NCBI GenBank assembly: GCA_964460845.1
Contig: CAYWRZ010000025.1
Span: 1 to 31,445 of the forward strand
DNA from: CAYWRZ01 sp964460845
GTDB taxonomy: Bacteria > Bacteroidota > Bacteroidia > Flavobacteriales_D > UBA2798
DNA: 31,445 bases
Reading direction: 5' to 3'
A model generated the notes under the pieces. The model had not been told where the DNA came from, did no database searches, and worked only from the letters and a program-made list of their open reading frames with translations. This document shows, piece after piece, positions 19,159-27,165 of the stretch. Positions within the stretch are counted from its first letter, which is position 1; every line of letters begins with the position of its first letter. The translations under genes and the position numbers were made by a program.

Positions 19159-19668
19159 ACGTTTTATTTTTCTGAGTACAGTACGCTTTATAGTGTCATC
19201 AATTATTAAGGACAGATTTGTAGTTTATTTTAAGCGGGGACGAAATTAAGACAAAGCACTCTACAAAAACAACTGTTTGTTGATAAGTCTCAGGTTAAAT
19301 TGTTCTACTTTTTAAACGGTAGGTCTTTTTACGGAAAAGAGAGGGTGTAGGTAAAATCACATTACCCTGTTTATCAATGATTTAATCACTGATTTGGTTT
19401 TTCATTTCTCCGGCATGGAGAAATACGAATAAATACGTATTGGTCTTTTTGCTTTTAATGAAAGATAAAACGGTTTTTTTATTTCTTGCAGTTGATAGAA
19501 TAACGTACACTTAATACACATTCTTGTGTGAGTGGATAAAAAAAGTACATACAGGTGTTTATTTTTTTAACAGCCTCTTTAAAGGTGTTCGGCAGCCATA
19601 TAATTTCAGTGAAATAATGAGAAAATAAGTAGAGCCTCTTATCTTTAGGTTATAAATCAGGAGGAAGT
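19159..19668. other. Intergenic region between divergent operon and alkC
   Basis: This 510-base AT-rich gap separates two divergent transcription units and should hold both promoters. For the leftward operon, a TTG followed at 21 bases by TAATTTCG (7 of 8 to TAnnTTTG) can be read on the minus strand about 80-120 bases before the start. For alkC, TATCTTTA (19640-19647) matches the -7 box in 7 of 8 positions but lacks a visible -33 element. A perfect 8-bp inverted repeat with a 5-base loop (ATTTCTCC-GGCAT-GGAGAAAT, 19404-19424) and the palindrome AATACGTATT (19432-19441) lie in the middle. No coding frame is convincing. Confidence 0.5.
19659..19664 (+). promoter_or_regulatory. Strong Shine-Dalgarno of alkC
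   Basis: AGGAGG stands 4 bases before the ATG at 19669. It is notable because cas9 nearby has no such motif, as is common in Bacteroidota, and it supports the alkC start. Confidence 0.6.
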
Positions 19669-20745
19669 ATGGCCGAACCGCTTAAATACATGTACGACGA
19701 TGCCTTTGTTGCTCAACTGGCCGGAGCTTTGAAGAAGCAACAGAAAGGATTTGATACCGGTGCTTTTTCCGCTTTTGTGCAGGACAAAGACTGGGAGTCG
19801 CGTGCGCTGAAAGCCCGTGCCCGTCACCTGGCTGTGGCCATGCACACCTTTCTCAAAGGCAGCTATGCCGAAAAAATTGCGAAGCTCGATCCCGTAGCTC
19901 CCTTATTTACCGGCTTCAGGGGTATTATTTTTCCCGATTTTGTGGAGCTGTATGGGCTCGATGACTACCCGATCTCGATAGAGGCCCTGGCCCGTTATAC
20001 CCCTTATTCCACCTCCGAGTATGCGATTCGTCCGTTTATTGTCAGCTACGGTTCACGTACCCTCAAGCAGATGCTGCGTTGGACGAGCCATTCCAATCAC
20101 CATGTGCGGAGGCTGGCCAGCGAAGGGTGTCGCCCGCGTTTGCCCTGGGGAATGGCCCTGAGTGAATTTAAGAAAGACCCTACACCGCTTCTTCCGATCC
20201 TGGAGCAGCTAAAAGCCGACGAGTCGGACTACGTGTACCGCAGTGTGGCCAACAACCTGAACGATATTTCCAAAGATCATCCCGATCTGGTACTTTCACT
20301 CTGCCGCAAATGGCAGGGTAAGCATCCGCATACCGACTGGGTGATCCGCCATGCCTGCCGTGGTCTCCTGAAAAAAGGGCATTCAGAAGCCCTGGGTTTA
20401 CAGGGTTTTTCGCCCGACATAAAAGTGTCGGTCACGGCATTAAAGCCTGCCGCTTCGCAAATTCGTATAGGCGACACCCTGGAATTTTCTTTCTCGCTTT
20501 GTACCCCTTCGACCGAGCGTTTGCGTGTGGAATACGCCATTGAGTACGTAAAGCAGTACGGTAAGACTTCGCGTAAGGTATTTAAGCTGACCGAGCTGGA
20601 TCCGCTGGCGAAAAAGGAGTATTTACTCAGGGGGAGGCAGCGTTTTACCGATTTTACCACGCGTAAGCATTACCCGGGCACACACCGGTTGGCCATTATT
20701 GTCAACGGTCGTGAGCGGGCATTTTGTACGTTCGAACTGAAATAA
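19669..20745 (+). CDS. alkC: DNA alkylation repair glycosylase, AlkC family with C-terminal Ig-like domain
   Basis: The 358-residue product begins MAEPLK, as AlkC proteins do. Residues 1-240 are HEAT-like helical repeats with the AlkC signatures FPDFVELYGLDD (88-99), YSTSEYAIRPF (113-123), HVRRLASEGCRPRLPWGM (145-162) and SVANNLNDISKD (192-203). E117, E152 and D199 stand where I recall the E-E-D active site of Pseudomonas fluorescens AlkC, shifted uniformly by four. Residues about 245-358 form a beta-rich domain that matches the Ig-like module of AlkC proteins of this length, which grips DNA. Members of this family excise cationic lesions such as 3-methylcytosine and 3-methyladenine without base flipping, a cytoplasmic base-excision repair step. 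The gene stands alone with normal host-like composition. Its neighbourhood to the CRISPR locus is probably chance. Confidence 0.93.
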   Translation: MAEPLKYMYDDAFVAQLAGALKKQQKGFDTGAFSAFVQDKDWESRALKARARHLAVAMHTFLKGSYAEKIAKLDPVAPLFTGFRGIIFPDFVELYGLDDYPISIEALARYTPYSTSEYAIRPFIVSYGSRTLKQMLRWTSHSNHHVRRLASEGCRPRLPWGMALSEFKKDPTPLLPILEQLKADESDYVYRSVANNLNDISKDHPDLVLSLCRKWQGKHPHTDWVIRHACRGLLKKGHSEALGLQGFSPDIKVSVTALKPAASQIRIGDTLEFSFSLCTPSTERLRVEYAIEYVKQYGKTSRKVFKLTELDPLAKKEYLLRGRQRFTDFTTRKHYPGTHRLAIIVNGRERAFCTFELK

Positions 20746-20760
20746 TAGTGAAAAAATAAA

Positions 20761-20780
20761 GCTCCGGGGTTAGCCGGAGC
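20761..20780. terminator. Hairpin terminator after alkC
   Basis: A perfect 7-bp stem (GCTCCGG / CCGGAGC) with a 6-base loop begins 15 bases after the alkC stop. The U-run is weak on the plus strand (TTCT) but good on the minus strand (GCTTTATTTTTT), so it may act in both directions, ending alkC transcripts and any leftward transcript from beyond. Confidence 0.55.
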
Positions 20781-20889
20781 TTCTGCGACCTCTCGGTATA
20801 CGCCGGACTGGATAGCCTTTTCAAGCAGGTAGAGAGAACAGTTTTTTTTCTTTTTTACGTTATAAAACGTGTATAAAAGTAACCGAAGT

Positions 20890-20924
20890 GCGGGTCAAAA
20901 AACAGGGTGTTTCCCGCAATTTTT
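20890..20924 (+). terminator. Possible terminator hairpin
   Basis: GCGGG and CCCGC enclose an inner AAACA-GGG-TGTTT stem and are followed by AATTTTT on the plus strand. It lies about 150 bases beyond alkC and could be a second stop or an unrelated structure; there is no gene directly upstream that needs it. Confidence 0.3.
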
Positions 20925-21099
20925 AAAATAGGGTAGTAATACGGGTATTGTAGCGTAAAAAAGCTTTTTATTTTTACTGCTATATTCGTGTAAAAGGAAG
21001 CGGAATCCCTTGTGCATGCCTGATGAATAGAAAGATAGCCTGGCTTTAGGCTTCGCGTAAGAATAGGTATTTGTGCGGAGGGTGGATTGGCTGAGAACG

Positions 21100-21172
21100 A
21101 AAAAGCCCCACAGAGTATGCGGGGCAATAGAGTAAATCACTCTTCGGCTTATAGCCTTGTTGTGATTTGCAG
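21100..21172 (-). ncRNA. tracrRNA of the type II-C system
   Basis: Read on the minus strand, a 12-base anti-repeat (GCAAATCACAAC, 21170-21159) is exactly complementary to the first 12 bases of the crRNA repeat (GTTGTGATTTGC). It is followed by a short stem GGCT-ATA-AGCC (21156-21146), a second hairpin AGAGT-GATTT-ACTCT (21143-21129), and an 8-bp stem GCCCCGCA / TGTGGGGC with loop TACTC (21125-21105, one G-T pair). A T5 run ends at 21100: a factor-independent terminator. This anti-repeat, nexus-like stem and terminator order is the classical tracrRNA plan. The RNA guides crRNA loading into Cas9. It is encoded divergently from cas9, whose start is 47 bases away. A 12-base anti-repeat is short for the family, but the inferred start site (promoter box at 21175-21182) begins right there. 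The exact 5' end is not certain. Confidence 0.87.
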
Positions 21173-21174
21173 GA

Positions 21175-21209
21175 CAAAAATAGGAATAAAATTTTAAAAT
21201 ACACACAAA
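21175..21209 (-). promoter_or_regulatory. Predicted tracrRNA promoter
   Basis: On the minus strand TATTTTTG (21182-21175) matches the Bacteroidota -7 consensus TAnnTTTG perfectly, with TTTG (21209-21206) 23 bases upstream as a -33 element, at the upper limit of allowed spacing. Initiation 5-8 bases downstream would start the RNA at the anti-repeat. A second perfect box, TAATTTTG (21213-21206), lacks a -33 partner. Both lie within the cas9 5' untranslated region, so tracrRNA and cas9 transcription probably interfere. Confidence 0.55.
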
Positions 21210-21216
21210 ATTATTT

Positions 21217-24200
21217 ATGAGTAAAATTTTAGGTCTTGACTTAGGTACAAATTCCATAGGCTGGGCAATTCGTGATGTTGACACCGAAAACGACAATCAA
21301 ATTATTGATTACGGGGTCGTTATTTTTAAAAAAGGAGTTGGCGAGGGGAAATCAGGTGAATTTTCTTTAGCTGCCGAACGAAGAAAAAACAGAAGTAAGC
21401 GTAGATTATATAATGCTAAAAGATACAGAAAATGGGAGTTACTGAAAGTATTAATTGAAAATAATATGTGTCCCCTAAGAATGGACGAACTTCGTTTGTG
21501 GAGTATTGGGAATTGGCAGGATGTTGATGGTAAGAAAAAGAATTTAGGAAGGATTTACCCGATAGCTAATGAAGCCTTTCAGCAATGGTTGGCTTTTGAC
21601 TCTGCTTATTTTGGGCATAAAGGAGAAATAGAAAAAAATCATAAAGGTGTTGCTTCTTTTAAAAGAAAGAATCCTTACGATATACGTTGCGAATTAATTA
21701 GCGAAGAAGAACAAAATGAACAGATAAAGAAACATAAGATTGGCAGAGCATTATATCACTTGGTACAAAGGCGTGGGTTTAAATCAAGCAGGAAAAGCGG
21801 AAAATCAGCTTATGCCGAAAATTCTGAGTTAGAAAAAATAAAATCTGAAAACGAAAATTATCACATTGCAACACTTGCCAAAGAAAAACTAGATAAAGGC
21901 GAACGGTTTAGAGCAAGTGGTGTTATTCAACGCAGATATTTTGAAGATGAGTTTTTTGCTATTTGCGAGAAGCAAAACATTAGTCAGGGATTGACAGATA
22001 AATTATACAAAGCTATTTATTTTGTAAGACCATTACGTTCACAAAAAGGATTAGTTGGCAATTGTACTTTAGAAAAAAGCAAAGCAAGAATACCAATCAG
22101 CCACCCGAAATTTGAGGAATTTAGAGCATTACAGTTTATAAATAACATCAAGAGACGAGAAGTTGGTACACGAACTTTTCAGCAAATCCCCATTTCATTA
22201 AGAAAACGAATTTTTGAAGAATTATTCTTCAGAAGACTGGAAATCGGAAAAAACAAAGGGAAAATAACTTCTGATAGTTATTTCAAATTTGATGAGACTA
22301 TTGAAAAATATTCTGAAAAAGGAAAATATGAATTTAACTACAAGAATACGCCTAATGTATCTACTTGTCCTACCATTGCTGCATTAATGAATGTTTTTGA
22401 TGATGAGTGGCAAAACAAATTCATTACTGATGAAAATAGCTATGGTATAAATTGGGATGGATTAAAAGTAGAATATGAACTGAAATATGGCAAACTAAGA
22501 AGGAAGATTGAAAAGGGGAAAAAGATATATATAACCAAAAGTCAGGGTGAAAAAAGAATTTTACAAGCAGATGAAATCTGGCATTTATTATTTGACTACA
22601 TCCAAACCAAAGACAAACAGGAAGATTTAGAAACGTTTTGTAAAAACGTTCTCGGTTTTGATGAAAACAAAGCAAAGGCCTTTTCGGAAATTGATATTCC
22701 ACAGGGATACGGTTCACTAAGTTACAGTGCTATTTCCAAAATAATCCCCTTCCTGCAAAGCGGTTTTATCTATTCCGAAGCAGTTTCATTTGCCAACCTG
22801 AAGAAAGTATTAGGAGAAAAGTTTGAATCTAACAAAGAAAAGGCAAAGAAAATAATTGCTGATACTATAAAAGAAACTGATGACAGAAAAGAAAAATTGA
22901 ACATTGTAAACGGACTTATTCAAAACTATTTTACGGAAATAAATACTAATCGTGCTAAAGGTGTTGATGACCATATTAAAGAAATGGCAGCACAAGATAC
23001 CATTGACAAGCTGAAAAAATATTTTGGCGAAACCGATTGGAGTAATAAGCCAAAAGCGGAACAAAAACAATGGGAAGATAAAATTTTTCAATTGTATTTG
23101 AAATTTTTGGACGGCAAACAAACGACAGAAGAAAAAGCCTCATCACGCTTAGGCAAGAACCCAGAAATAGATTATTACAAATTACCACGTTTAGATGAAG
23201 CCATTAAACAAAATCTGAAAAATGCTTTCAACTTATCTGAAGAAACTCTAAAACATCTCTATCATCCGTCAGATATTGAGATGTACCCGAAATCGAAAAG
23301 TGAAGTCAAAGTCAGGATTGATGGTATTGAACAGTTTGTAAAACAATTAGAAAGCCCACAACCACCGTCCAAAGGCTGGAAAAATCCAATGGCCATGCGA
23401 ACCCTGCATGAATTGCGGCATCTTTTAAATTATTTGTTAAGAGTTGGGAAAATTGACCACGAAACTAAAATAGTGGTTGAAATGGCAAGGGAGTTAAATG
23501 ATGCGAATAAAAGAAAAGCGATTGAATATTGGCAGAACGATAGAAAGAAAGAAAATCAAGAATACGCTTTAGCTATTGCCGAAATGTATAAGATAAGCGC
23601 ACCATCAGAAGATGATTTTAATAAATTTAAAGCAGCAATTGAGCAACTTGTAGAAAAAGAAAAATCAACCGACTTTCAAAAAAAGTATAATGATTTTATT
23701 GATACTTTTCTAGTTAAGAAAAATAAAAAAGGAGAAGAAATTAGTGGGGAAGAAACCGAAACTATATCCTACGATTACTTAATGTATTTGATACTTACAA
23801 GGGATGAGTTTATAAAGTTGCTGCAAGACCAACCGCTTGGAATAGGAAGAATATTGAATGTTGCGAAAGACTTTAAAAATAAACGAAATGCTGTTAAAGA
23901 AATGCTTATCAAATTTCGTTTATGGAACGAGCAAAAGTTTCAATGTTTTTACACGGGGCAACAAATTTCGTTCACAGAACTTTTCTCTCCAAGTTATCAA
24001 ATAGAACATACTATCCCACGTAGCATTTCTTTTGATTCTGAATTAAAAAACCTTACAGTTTGCGATGCCACATATAATAGCCAAGTAAAAAATAATCGTT
24101 TCCCTACGGAATGTCCAAACCTTGCAGTAACTAAAAAGTGTAAAACTGTAAAAGGCGAAATTGATTGTTCGCCAATAACAGACCGTGTTGAAAGAATGAT

Positions 24201-25746
24201 AAAACCAAAAGTAGATGAGTTGGAAAAACGAATTAAGAATTTAAAAGTTGCTATGAAAAAAATCCCGAGTTGGGATATTGATAAACGTAATTCGAATATT
24301 CGTCTTAGACACTATTTACAATTTGAATTAGAATATTGGGAGAAAAAGCACCTCACTTTTACTATTGATAAAAAAGACTGGAAAGATAATTGGAAAAACA
24401 GCCAATTAGTAGATACCCAAATCATCTCAAAATATGCACGGGCTTATTTGAAAACTGTTTTTGAAAAAGTGGATGTACAAAAGGGAACAATTGTAAACGA
24501 CTTTAAAAAGATTTACCAAATAAAAGGCGATGAGAAAAAAGACAGGAGCAAACACAGTCACCACGCTTTAGATGCAGCTACGCTAAGTCTCATTCCAGGT
24601 TCGGCAAGACGTGAAGCTATTCTAAAAAAATATTACACTGCCATTGAAAATAAACAGAAATATCATGCTGCGCCCTATGAAAAATTCAAAACTGAACATA
24701 TTCTCAGGATAGGAAATAATGTAATTATCAATCACGTTCCGCATGATAAAACTTTAACAAAAACATTTGAAAATATCACAAAACGAGGAAAAAAAACAGG
24801 TTGGATTGCCCAGGGGGATACTATCAGAGGTCAACTTCATAAAGAAACTTTCTTTGGCGCAGTAAAAGCATTGGAGCGAAACGAACAAGGATTTCCAATT
24901 AAAGAAAATGGGAAATATAAAATCATCAAAAACGCCAAAACAGGAGAGGATGAAATTTGGATTGTTTCAAGAAAACCAATTAAAGACGTAAAACTCGAAA
25001 AAGGGCAAATTAAAGATGTGGTTGTAGATGAGCTTTTGAAACAACATATTCAAAAGCAACTTGACAAAGGTGTGGCTCTTACCAATGTTGTTGATTTCAA
25101 TCATAAACCAATACGGCATATTCGTATGCGAGTAAAAGCAGGTGTAGGCTATCTTTCCAAAGAAAAAGCAATGGCAATTAAAAAACATACCTATACTTCG
25201 AAACACCAACACAAAAAAGAAGTGCTTGCTCAAAATGAAGAAAACTATCTGTTTTTACTTTATGAAGGGCAAATTGAGAAAAAAGCAAAGAAAAAAGAAG
25301 ATGAAAAGAAAACAGAAATAGTTCGTCATTACAGAATATTGAATTTACTTGAAATTGCACAATTAGGAATTAAGAATATTAACGAACTTAAAAAAGAACC
25401 TGAATTTCAAACCATAATAAAGGGGAAGGTCTCTTTACCTTTAAAAGTAATTTTAAAAACAGGCGACCGAGTGATATTTTTCAAGGAAAATAGGGATGAA
25501 GTCACAAACGAGAACATAAATTCAAGGTTATATAAACTATATAAATTTAATGAAAAGGGTAGCCCATTTTTATATTTCCAACATCATCTTGAGGCACGCC
25601 CTGATGCAGAAATAGAAAAGGCAGGAAATATATTTGACAGTTCGAAGTCTTCAGCTCGATTAGAGCTTGTTCCTGATAAAACAAACTGCCTGTTTGAAGG
25701 GACTGATTTTGAAATAAAACCTGACGGAGAAATAATTATGGATTGA
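21217..25746 (+). CDS. cas9: CRISPR-associated endonuclease Cas9, type II-C
   Basis: The 1,509-residue protein is the RNA-guided double-strand DNA nuclease of the locus. RuvC-I is at the N-terminus (ILGLDLGTNSIGWA, catalytic D8). The arginine-rich bridge helix follows (about 52-80, AAERRKNRSKRRLYNAKRYR), then the recognition lobe with RRGFKSSRKS. RuvC-II is VVEMARELN with E755, HNH is EHTIPRS...N with H931 and N954, and RuvC-III is HHALDAAT with H1116 and D1119. The C-terminal third forms the wedge and PAM-reading part. All catalytic residues are present, so it should be active. Size fits Bacteroidota type II-C proteins, and no csn2 or cas4 accompanies it. The gene ends 3 bases before cas1. 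It is AT-rich (19/60 G+C at 24301-24360) compared with cas1 (33/60 at 26281-26340), suggesting a different history. PAM cannot be read from sequence. Confidence 0.98.
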   Translation: MSKILGLDLGTNSIGWAIRDVDTENDNQIIDYGVVIFKKGVGEGKSGEFSLAAERRKNRSKRRLYNAKRYRKWELLKVLIENNMCPLRMDELRLWSIGNWQDVDGKKKNLGRIYPIANEAFQQWLAFDSAYFGHKGEIEKNHKGVASFKRKNPYDIRCELISEEEQNEQIKKHKIGRALYHLVQRRGFKSSRKSGKSAYAENSELEKIKSENENYHIATLAKEKLDKGERFRASGVIQRRYFEDEFFAICEKQNISQGLTDKLYKAIYFVRPLRSQKGLVGNCTLEKSKARIPISHPKFEEFRALQFINNIKRREVGTRTFQQIPISLRKRIFEELFFRRLEIGKNKGKITSDSYFKFDETIEKYSEKGKYEFNYKNTPNVSTCPTIAALMNVFDDEWQNKFITDENSYGINWDGLKVEYELKYGKLRRKIEKGKKIYITKSQGEKRILQADEIWHLLFDYIQTKDKQEDLETFCKNVLGFDENKAKAFSEIDIPQGYGSLSYSAISKIIPFLQSGFIYSEAVSFANLKKVLGEKFESNKEKAKKIIADTIKETDDRKEKLNIVNGLIQNYFTEINTNRAKGVDDHIKEMAAQDTIDKLKKYFGETDWSNKPKAEQKQWEDKIFQLYLKFLDGKQTTEEKASSRLGKNPEIDYYKLPRLDEAIKQNLKNAFNLSEETLKHLYHPSDIEMYPKSKSEVKVRIDGIEQFVKQLESPQPPSKGWKNPMAMRTLHELRHLLNYLLRVGKIDHETKIVVEMARELNDANKRKAIEYWQNDRKKENQEYALAIAEMYKISAPSEDDFNKFKAAIEQLVEKEKSTDFQKKYNDFIDTFLVKKNKKGEEISGEETETISYDYLMYLILTRDEFIKLLQDQPLGIGRILNVAKDFKNKRNAVKEMLIKFRLWNEQKFQCFYTGQQISFTELFSPSYQIEHTIPRSISFDSELKNLTVCDATYNSQVKNNRFPTECPNLAVTKKCKTVKGEIDCSPITDRVERMIKPKVDELEKRIKNLKVAMKKIPSWDIDKRNSNIRLRHYLQFELEYWEKKHLTFTIDKKDWKDNWKNSQLVDTQIISKYARAYLKTVFEKVDVQKGTIVNDFKKIYQIKGDEKKDRSKHSHHALDAATLSLIPGSARREAILKKYYTAIENKQKYHAAPYEKFKTEHILRIGNNVIINHVPHDKTLTKTFENITKRGKKTGWIAQGDTIRGQLHKETFFGAVKALERNEQGFPIKENGKYKIIKNAKTGEDEIWIVSRKPIKDVKLEKGQIKDVVVDELLKQHIQKQLDKGVALTNVVDFNHKPIRHIRMRVKAGVGYLSKEKAMAIKKHTYTSKHQHKKEVLAQNEENYLFLLYEGQIEKKAKKKEDEKKTEIVRHYRILNLLEIAQLGIKNINELKKEPEFQTIIKGKVSLPLKVILKTGDRVIFFKENRDEVTNENINSRLYKLYKFNEKGSPFLYFQHHLEARPDAEIEKAGNIFDSSKSSARLELVPDKTNCLFEGTDFEIKPDGEIIMD

Positions 25747-25749
25747 GAA

Positions 25750-26661
25750 ATGATCAAACGCACCCTCCACTTCGGCAATCCGGCTTACCTGAGCTGTACC
25801 AATGGGCAGTTGGTGGTTGAGTTGCGTATGGAGGGAGAGAAGCAAACGCCGCGTCGTACCGTACCCATAGAAGATATAGGAGTGGTGGTGTTAGAGCATC
25901 CGCAGATTACGCTCACGCACGGACTCATGGCGGCTCTGCTCGACAATAATGCCGTGGTCATTACCTGCGACGGGAGCTATATGCCTTCCGGACTTTTTAT
26001 GCCTTTGGCGGGCAATACCCTGCAAAACGAAAAGTTTCGTGCCCAGTTGGACGCCAGTGTGCCGCTCAAAAAGAACCTTTGGACACAGACCATCGAAGCT
26101 AAGATTCGGAACCAGGCTTACCTGTTGGCGCAGCAAGGTATCAATACCGAGAATATGCTGTACTGGGCCTCGTCGGTCAAAAGCGGCGATGCCGATAACC
26201 ACGAAGCCCGGGCGGCGGCTTATTACTGGGCCAATCTCTTTCCGCCCGAATTGCAGTTTCTGCGCCAGCGTGGCGGATCGCCTCCCAATAACCTGCTCAA
26301 TTACGGCTATGCCATTTTACGGGGTGTGGTGGCACGCGGACTCGTAGCCAGCGGACTATTGCCCACGCTCGGCATCCACCATGCCAACAAGTATAACGCT
26401 TATTGTTTGGCCGACGATATCATGGAGCCATACCGGCCTTTTGTGGATAAGCTGGTGCTGGAAATTGTGCTGGAAGGCGGTAATTACGAAGAACTCGACA
26501 AAACCCATAAACAGCGTCTCCTACAGATTCCTGCGCTTGATATTTTTATCAGTGGTGAGCGGAGTCCCTTGATGGTGGGTTTGCAGCGTACTACGGCTTC
26601 TTTGGCGCGTTGTTTCGAGGGCACTACCCGCAAGATTACCTATCCCGCCTGGATCGAATAG
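25750..26661 (+). CDS. cas1: CRISPR integrase Cas1, type II
   Basis: This 303-residue protein is the catalytic subunit of the Cas1-Cas2 integrase that inserts new spacers at the leader end of the array. The N-terminal beta domain (1-75) is followed by the helical catalytic domain. The metal-binding triad is visible as E152 (DNHEARAAAYYW), H210/H211 (GIHHANKYN) and D222 (CLADDIMEPYRP). Length and the motif LADDIMEPYRP fit type II Cas1. The ATG is 3 bases after the cas9 stop, so co-transcription and coupled translation are likely. Its GC content is like that of the chromosome-typical genes and unlike cas9. Confidence 0.97.
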   Translation: MIKRTLHFGNPAYLSCTNGQLVVELRMEGEKQTPRRTVPIEDIGVVVLEHPQITLTHGLMAALLDNNAVVITCDGSYMPSGLFMPLAGNTLQNEKFRAQLDASVPLKKNLWTQTIEAKIRNQAYLLAQQGINTENMLYWASSVKSGDADNHEARAAAYYWANLFPPELQFLRQRGGSPPNNLLNYGYAILRGVVARGLVASGLLPTLGIHHANKYNAYCLADDIMEPYRPFVDKLVLEIVLEGGNYEELDKTHKQRLLQIPALDIFISGERSPLMVGLQRTTASLARCFEGTTRKITYPAWIE

Positions 26662-26680
26662 TTCCGGGCAAAGCTATAGT

Positions 26681-27010
26681 ATGCGATTAAACGAGTACCG
26701 GATTTTGTGGATACTGGTATTTTTTGACCTGCCTACCGAAACCAAAAAGGAGCGGAAAGTGGCGGCCCGTTTTCGGAAAGACATCATGGCCGACGGGTTT
26801 ACTATGTTTCAGTTTTCCATCTATTTACGGCATTGCAACAGTCGCGAAAACGCGGAAGTGCATATTCGGCGGGTGAAAAGTCTTTTGCCCGAGAAGGGGC
26901 ATATCGGGATACTGACGGTTACCGACAAGCAATTCGGCATGATGGAGCTCTTTTACGGCAAAAAACATACGGAGCGTCCCGATACACCTCAGCAATTGGA
27001 ACTGTTTTAG
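26681..27010 (+). CDS. cas2: CRISPR adaptation protein Cas2
   Basis: The 109-residue protein has the ferredoxin-like Cas2 pattern VFFDLPTETKKERK with D16 as the conserved acidic residue, followed by DGFTMFQFSIYLRHC, the AEVHIRRVKSLLPEKGHI helix and TDKQF, all usual for type II Cas2. It bridges two Cas1 dimers in the integrase complex. It begins 19 bases after cas1 and ends just before a strong terminator, closing the cas operon. Composition matches cas1. Confidence 0.96.
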   Translation: MRLNEYRILWILVFFDLPTETKKERKVAARFRKDIMADGFTMFQFSIYLRHCNSRENAEVHIRRVKSLLPEKGHIGILTVTDKQFGMMELFYGKKHTERPDTPQQLELF

Positions 27011-27025
27011 CGGCCATAAACAAAA

Positions 27026-27052
27026 AAACCGCCTTATTTAGAGGCGGTTTTT
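27026..27052. terminator. Bidirectional terminator between cas2 and the array
   Basis: A 9-bp stem AAACCGCCT / AGGCGGTTT with a 7-base loop starts 16 bases after the cas2 stop. It has T5 on the plus strand and an A7 run on the left side that becomes U7 for leftward RNA, so it can end both the cas operon and crRNA precursors coming from the array. Confidence 0.88.
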
Positions 27053-27126
27053 AGGCATTTGTTCCTTTTTTTTGTTCCTGTTTGGGAGCCTAAGTTGTTG
27101 TTTTTCATAGAGATATTTGCCGGGAT
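27053..27126. promoter_or_regulatory. Leader-like segment between terminator and first repeat
   Basis: The 74 bases next to cas2 border intact repeats, while the far array end has a degenerate repeat, so spacer insertion is inferred here. The segment is T-rich on the plus strand, holds TTTGTTCC twice, a piece also found in the repeat's minus strand, and has GATATTTG at 27112-27119. No good -33 partner is seen at 17-23 bases, so I do not claim a plus-strand array promoter. Confidence 0.5.
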
Positions 27127-27133
27127 GTTGGAA

Positions 27134-27165
27134 CAAATATCAGGAAGCAAAGAATTGAAAGCAAA
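27134..27165 (-). promoter_or_regulatory. Promoter inside each CRISPR repeat (first copy shown)
   Basis: In crRNA sense, repeat bases 8-11 are TTTG and bases 32-39 are GATATTTG (7 of 8 to TAnnTTTG), exactly 20 bases apart, as in Bacteroidota housekeeping promoters. Initiation would fall at the last bases of the repeat or the first of the spacer. The same holds in all 56 copies, since the repeats are identical. Known for Neisseria type II-C; here inferred from motif and spacing only. Confidence 0.55.

Larger units (their letters stand above)
20746..21099. other. Intergenic region between alkC and the tracrRNA
   Basis: Sequence becomes AT-rich after about 20,820. Besides the hairpin directly after alkC it contains a T-rich run (20841-20856), a small palindrome (ACGTT-ATAA-AACGT, 20857-20870) and a second hairpin (GCGGG at 20890-20894 with CCCGC at 20913-20917, and an inner AAACA/TGTTT stem), followed by a short T-run on the plus strand. 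A minus-strand 90-codon frame (20855-21127) covers most of it but overlaps the tracrRNA terminator and shows no domain, so I do not call it. No tRNA or other RNA is recognised. Confidence 0.45.

Noticed and set aside
20855..21296. Minus-strand frames between alkC and cas9 (20855-21127, 20895-21296)
   Set aside because: They run through the tracrRNA and its terminator or into cas9, have no recognisable domain, and have a composition like non-coding AT-rich DNA.
21217..25746. Inactivated or nickase-like Cas9
   Set aside because: D8, E755, H931, N954, H1116 and D1119 are all present in their motifs, and the frame is intact.
27053..27126. Leader promoter reading rightward into the array (GATATTTG at 27112-27119)
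   Set aside because: No TTTG or TTG lies 17-23 bases upstream, and rightward RNA would have the tracr-pairing part on the wrong side of the repeat.
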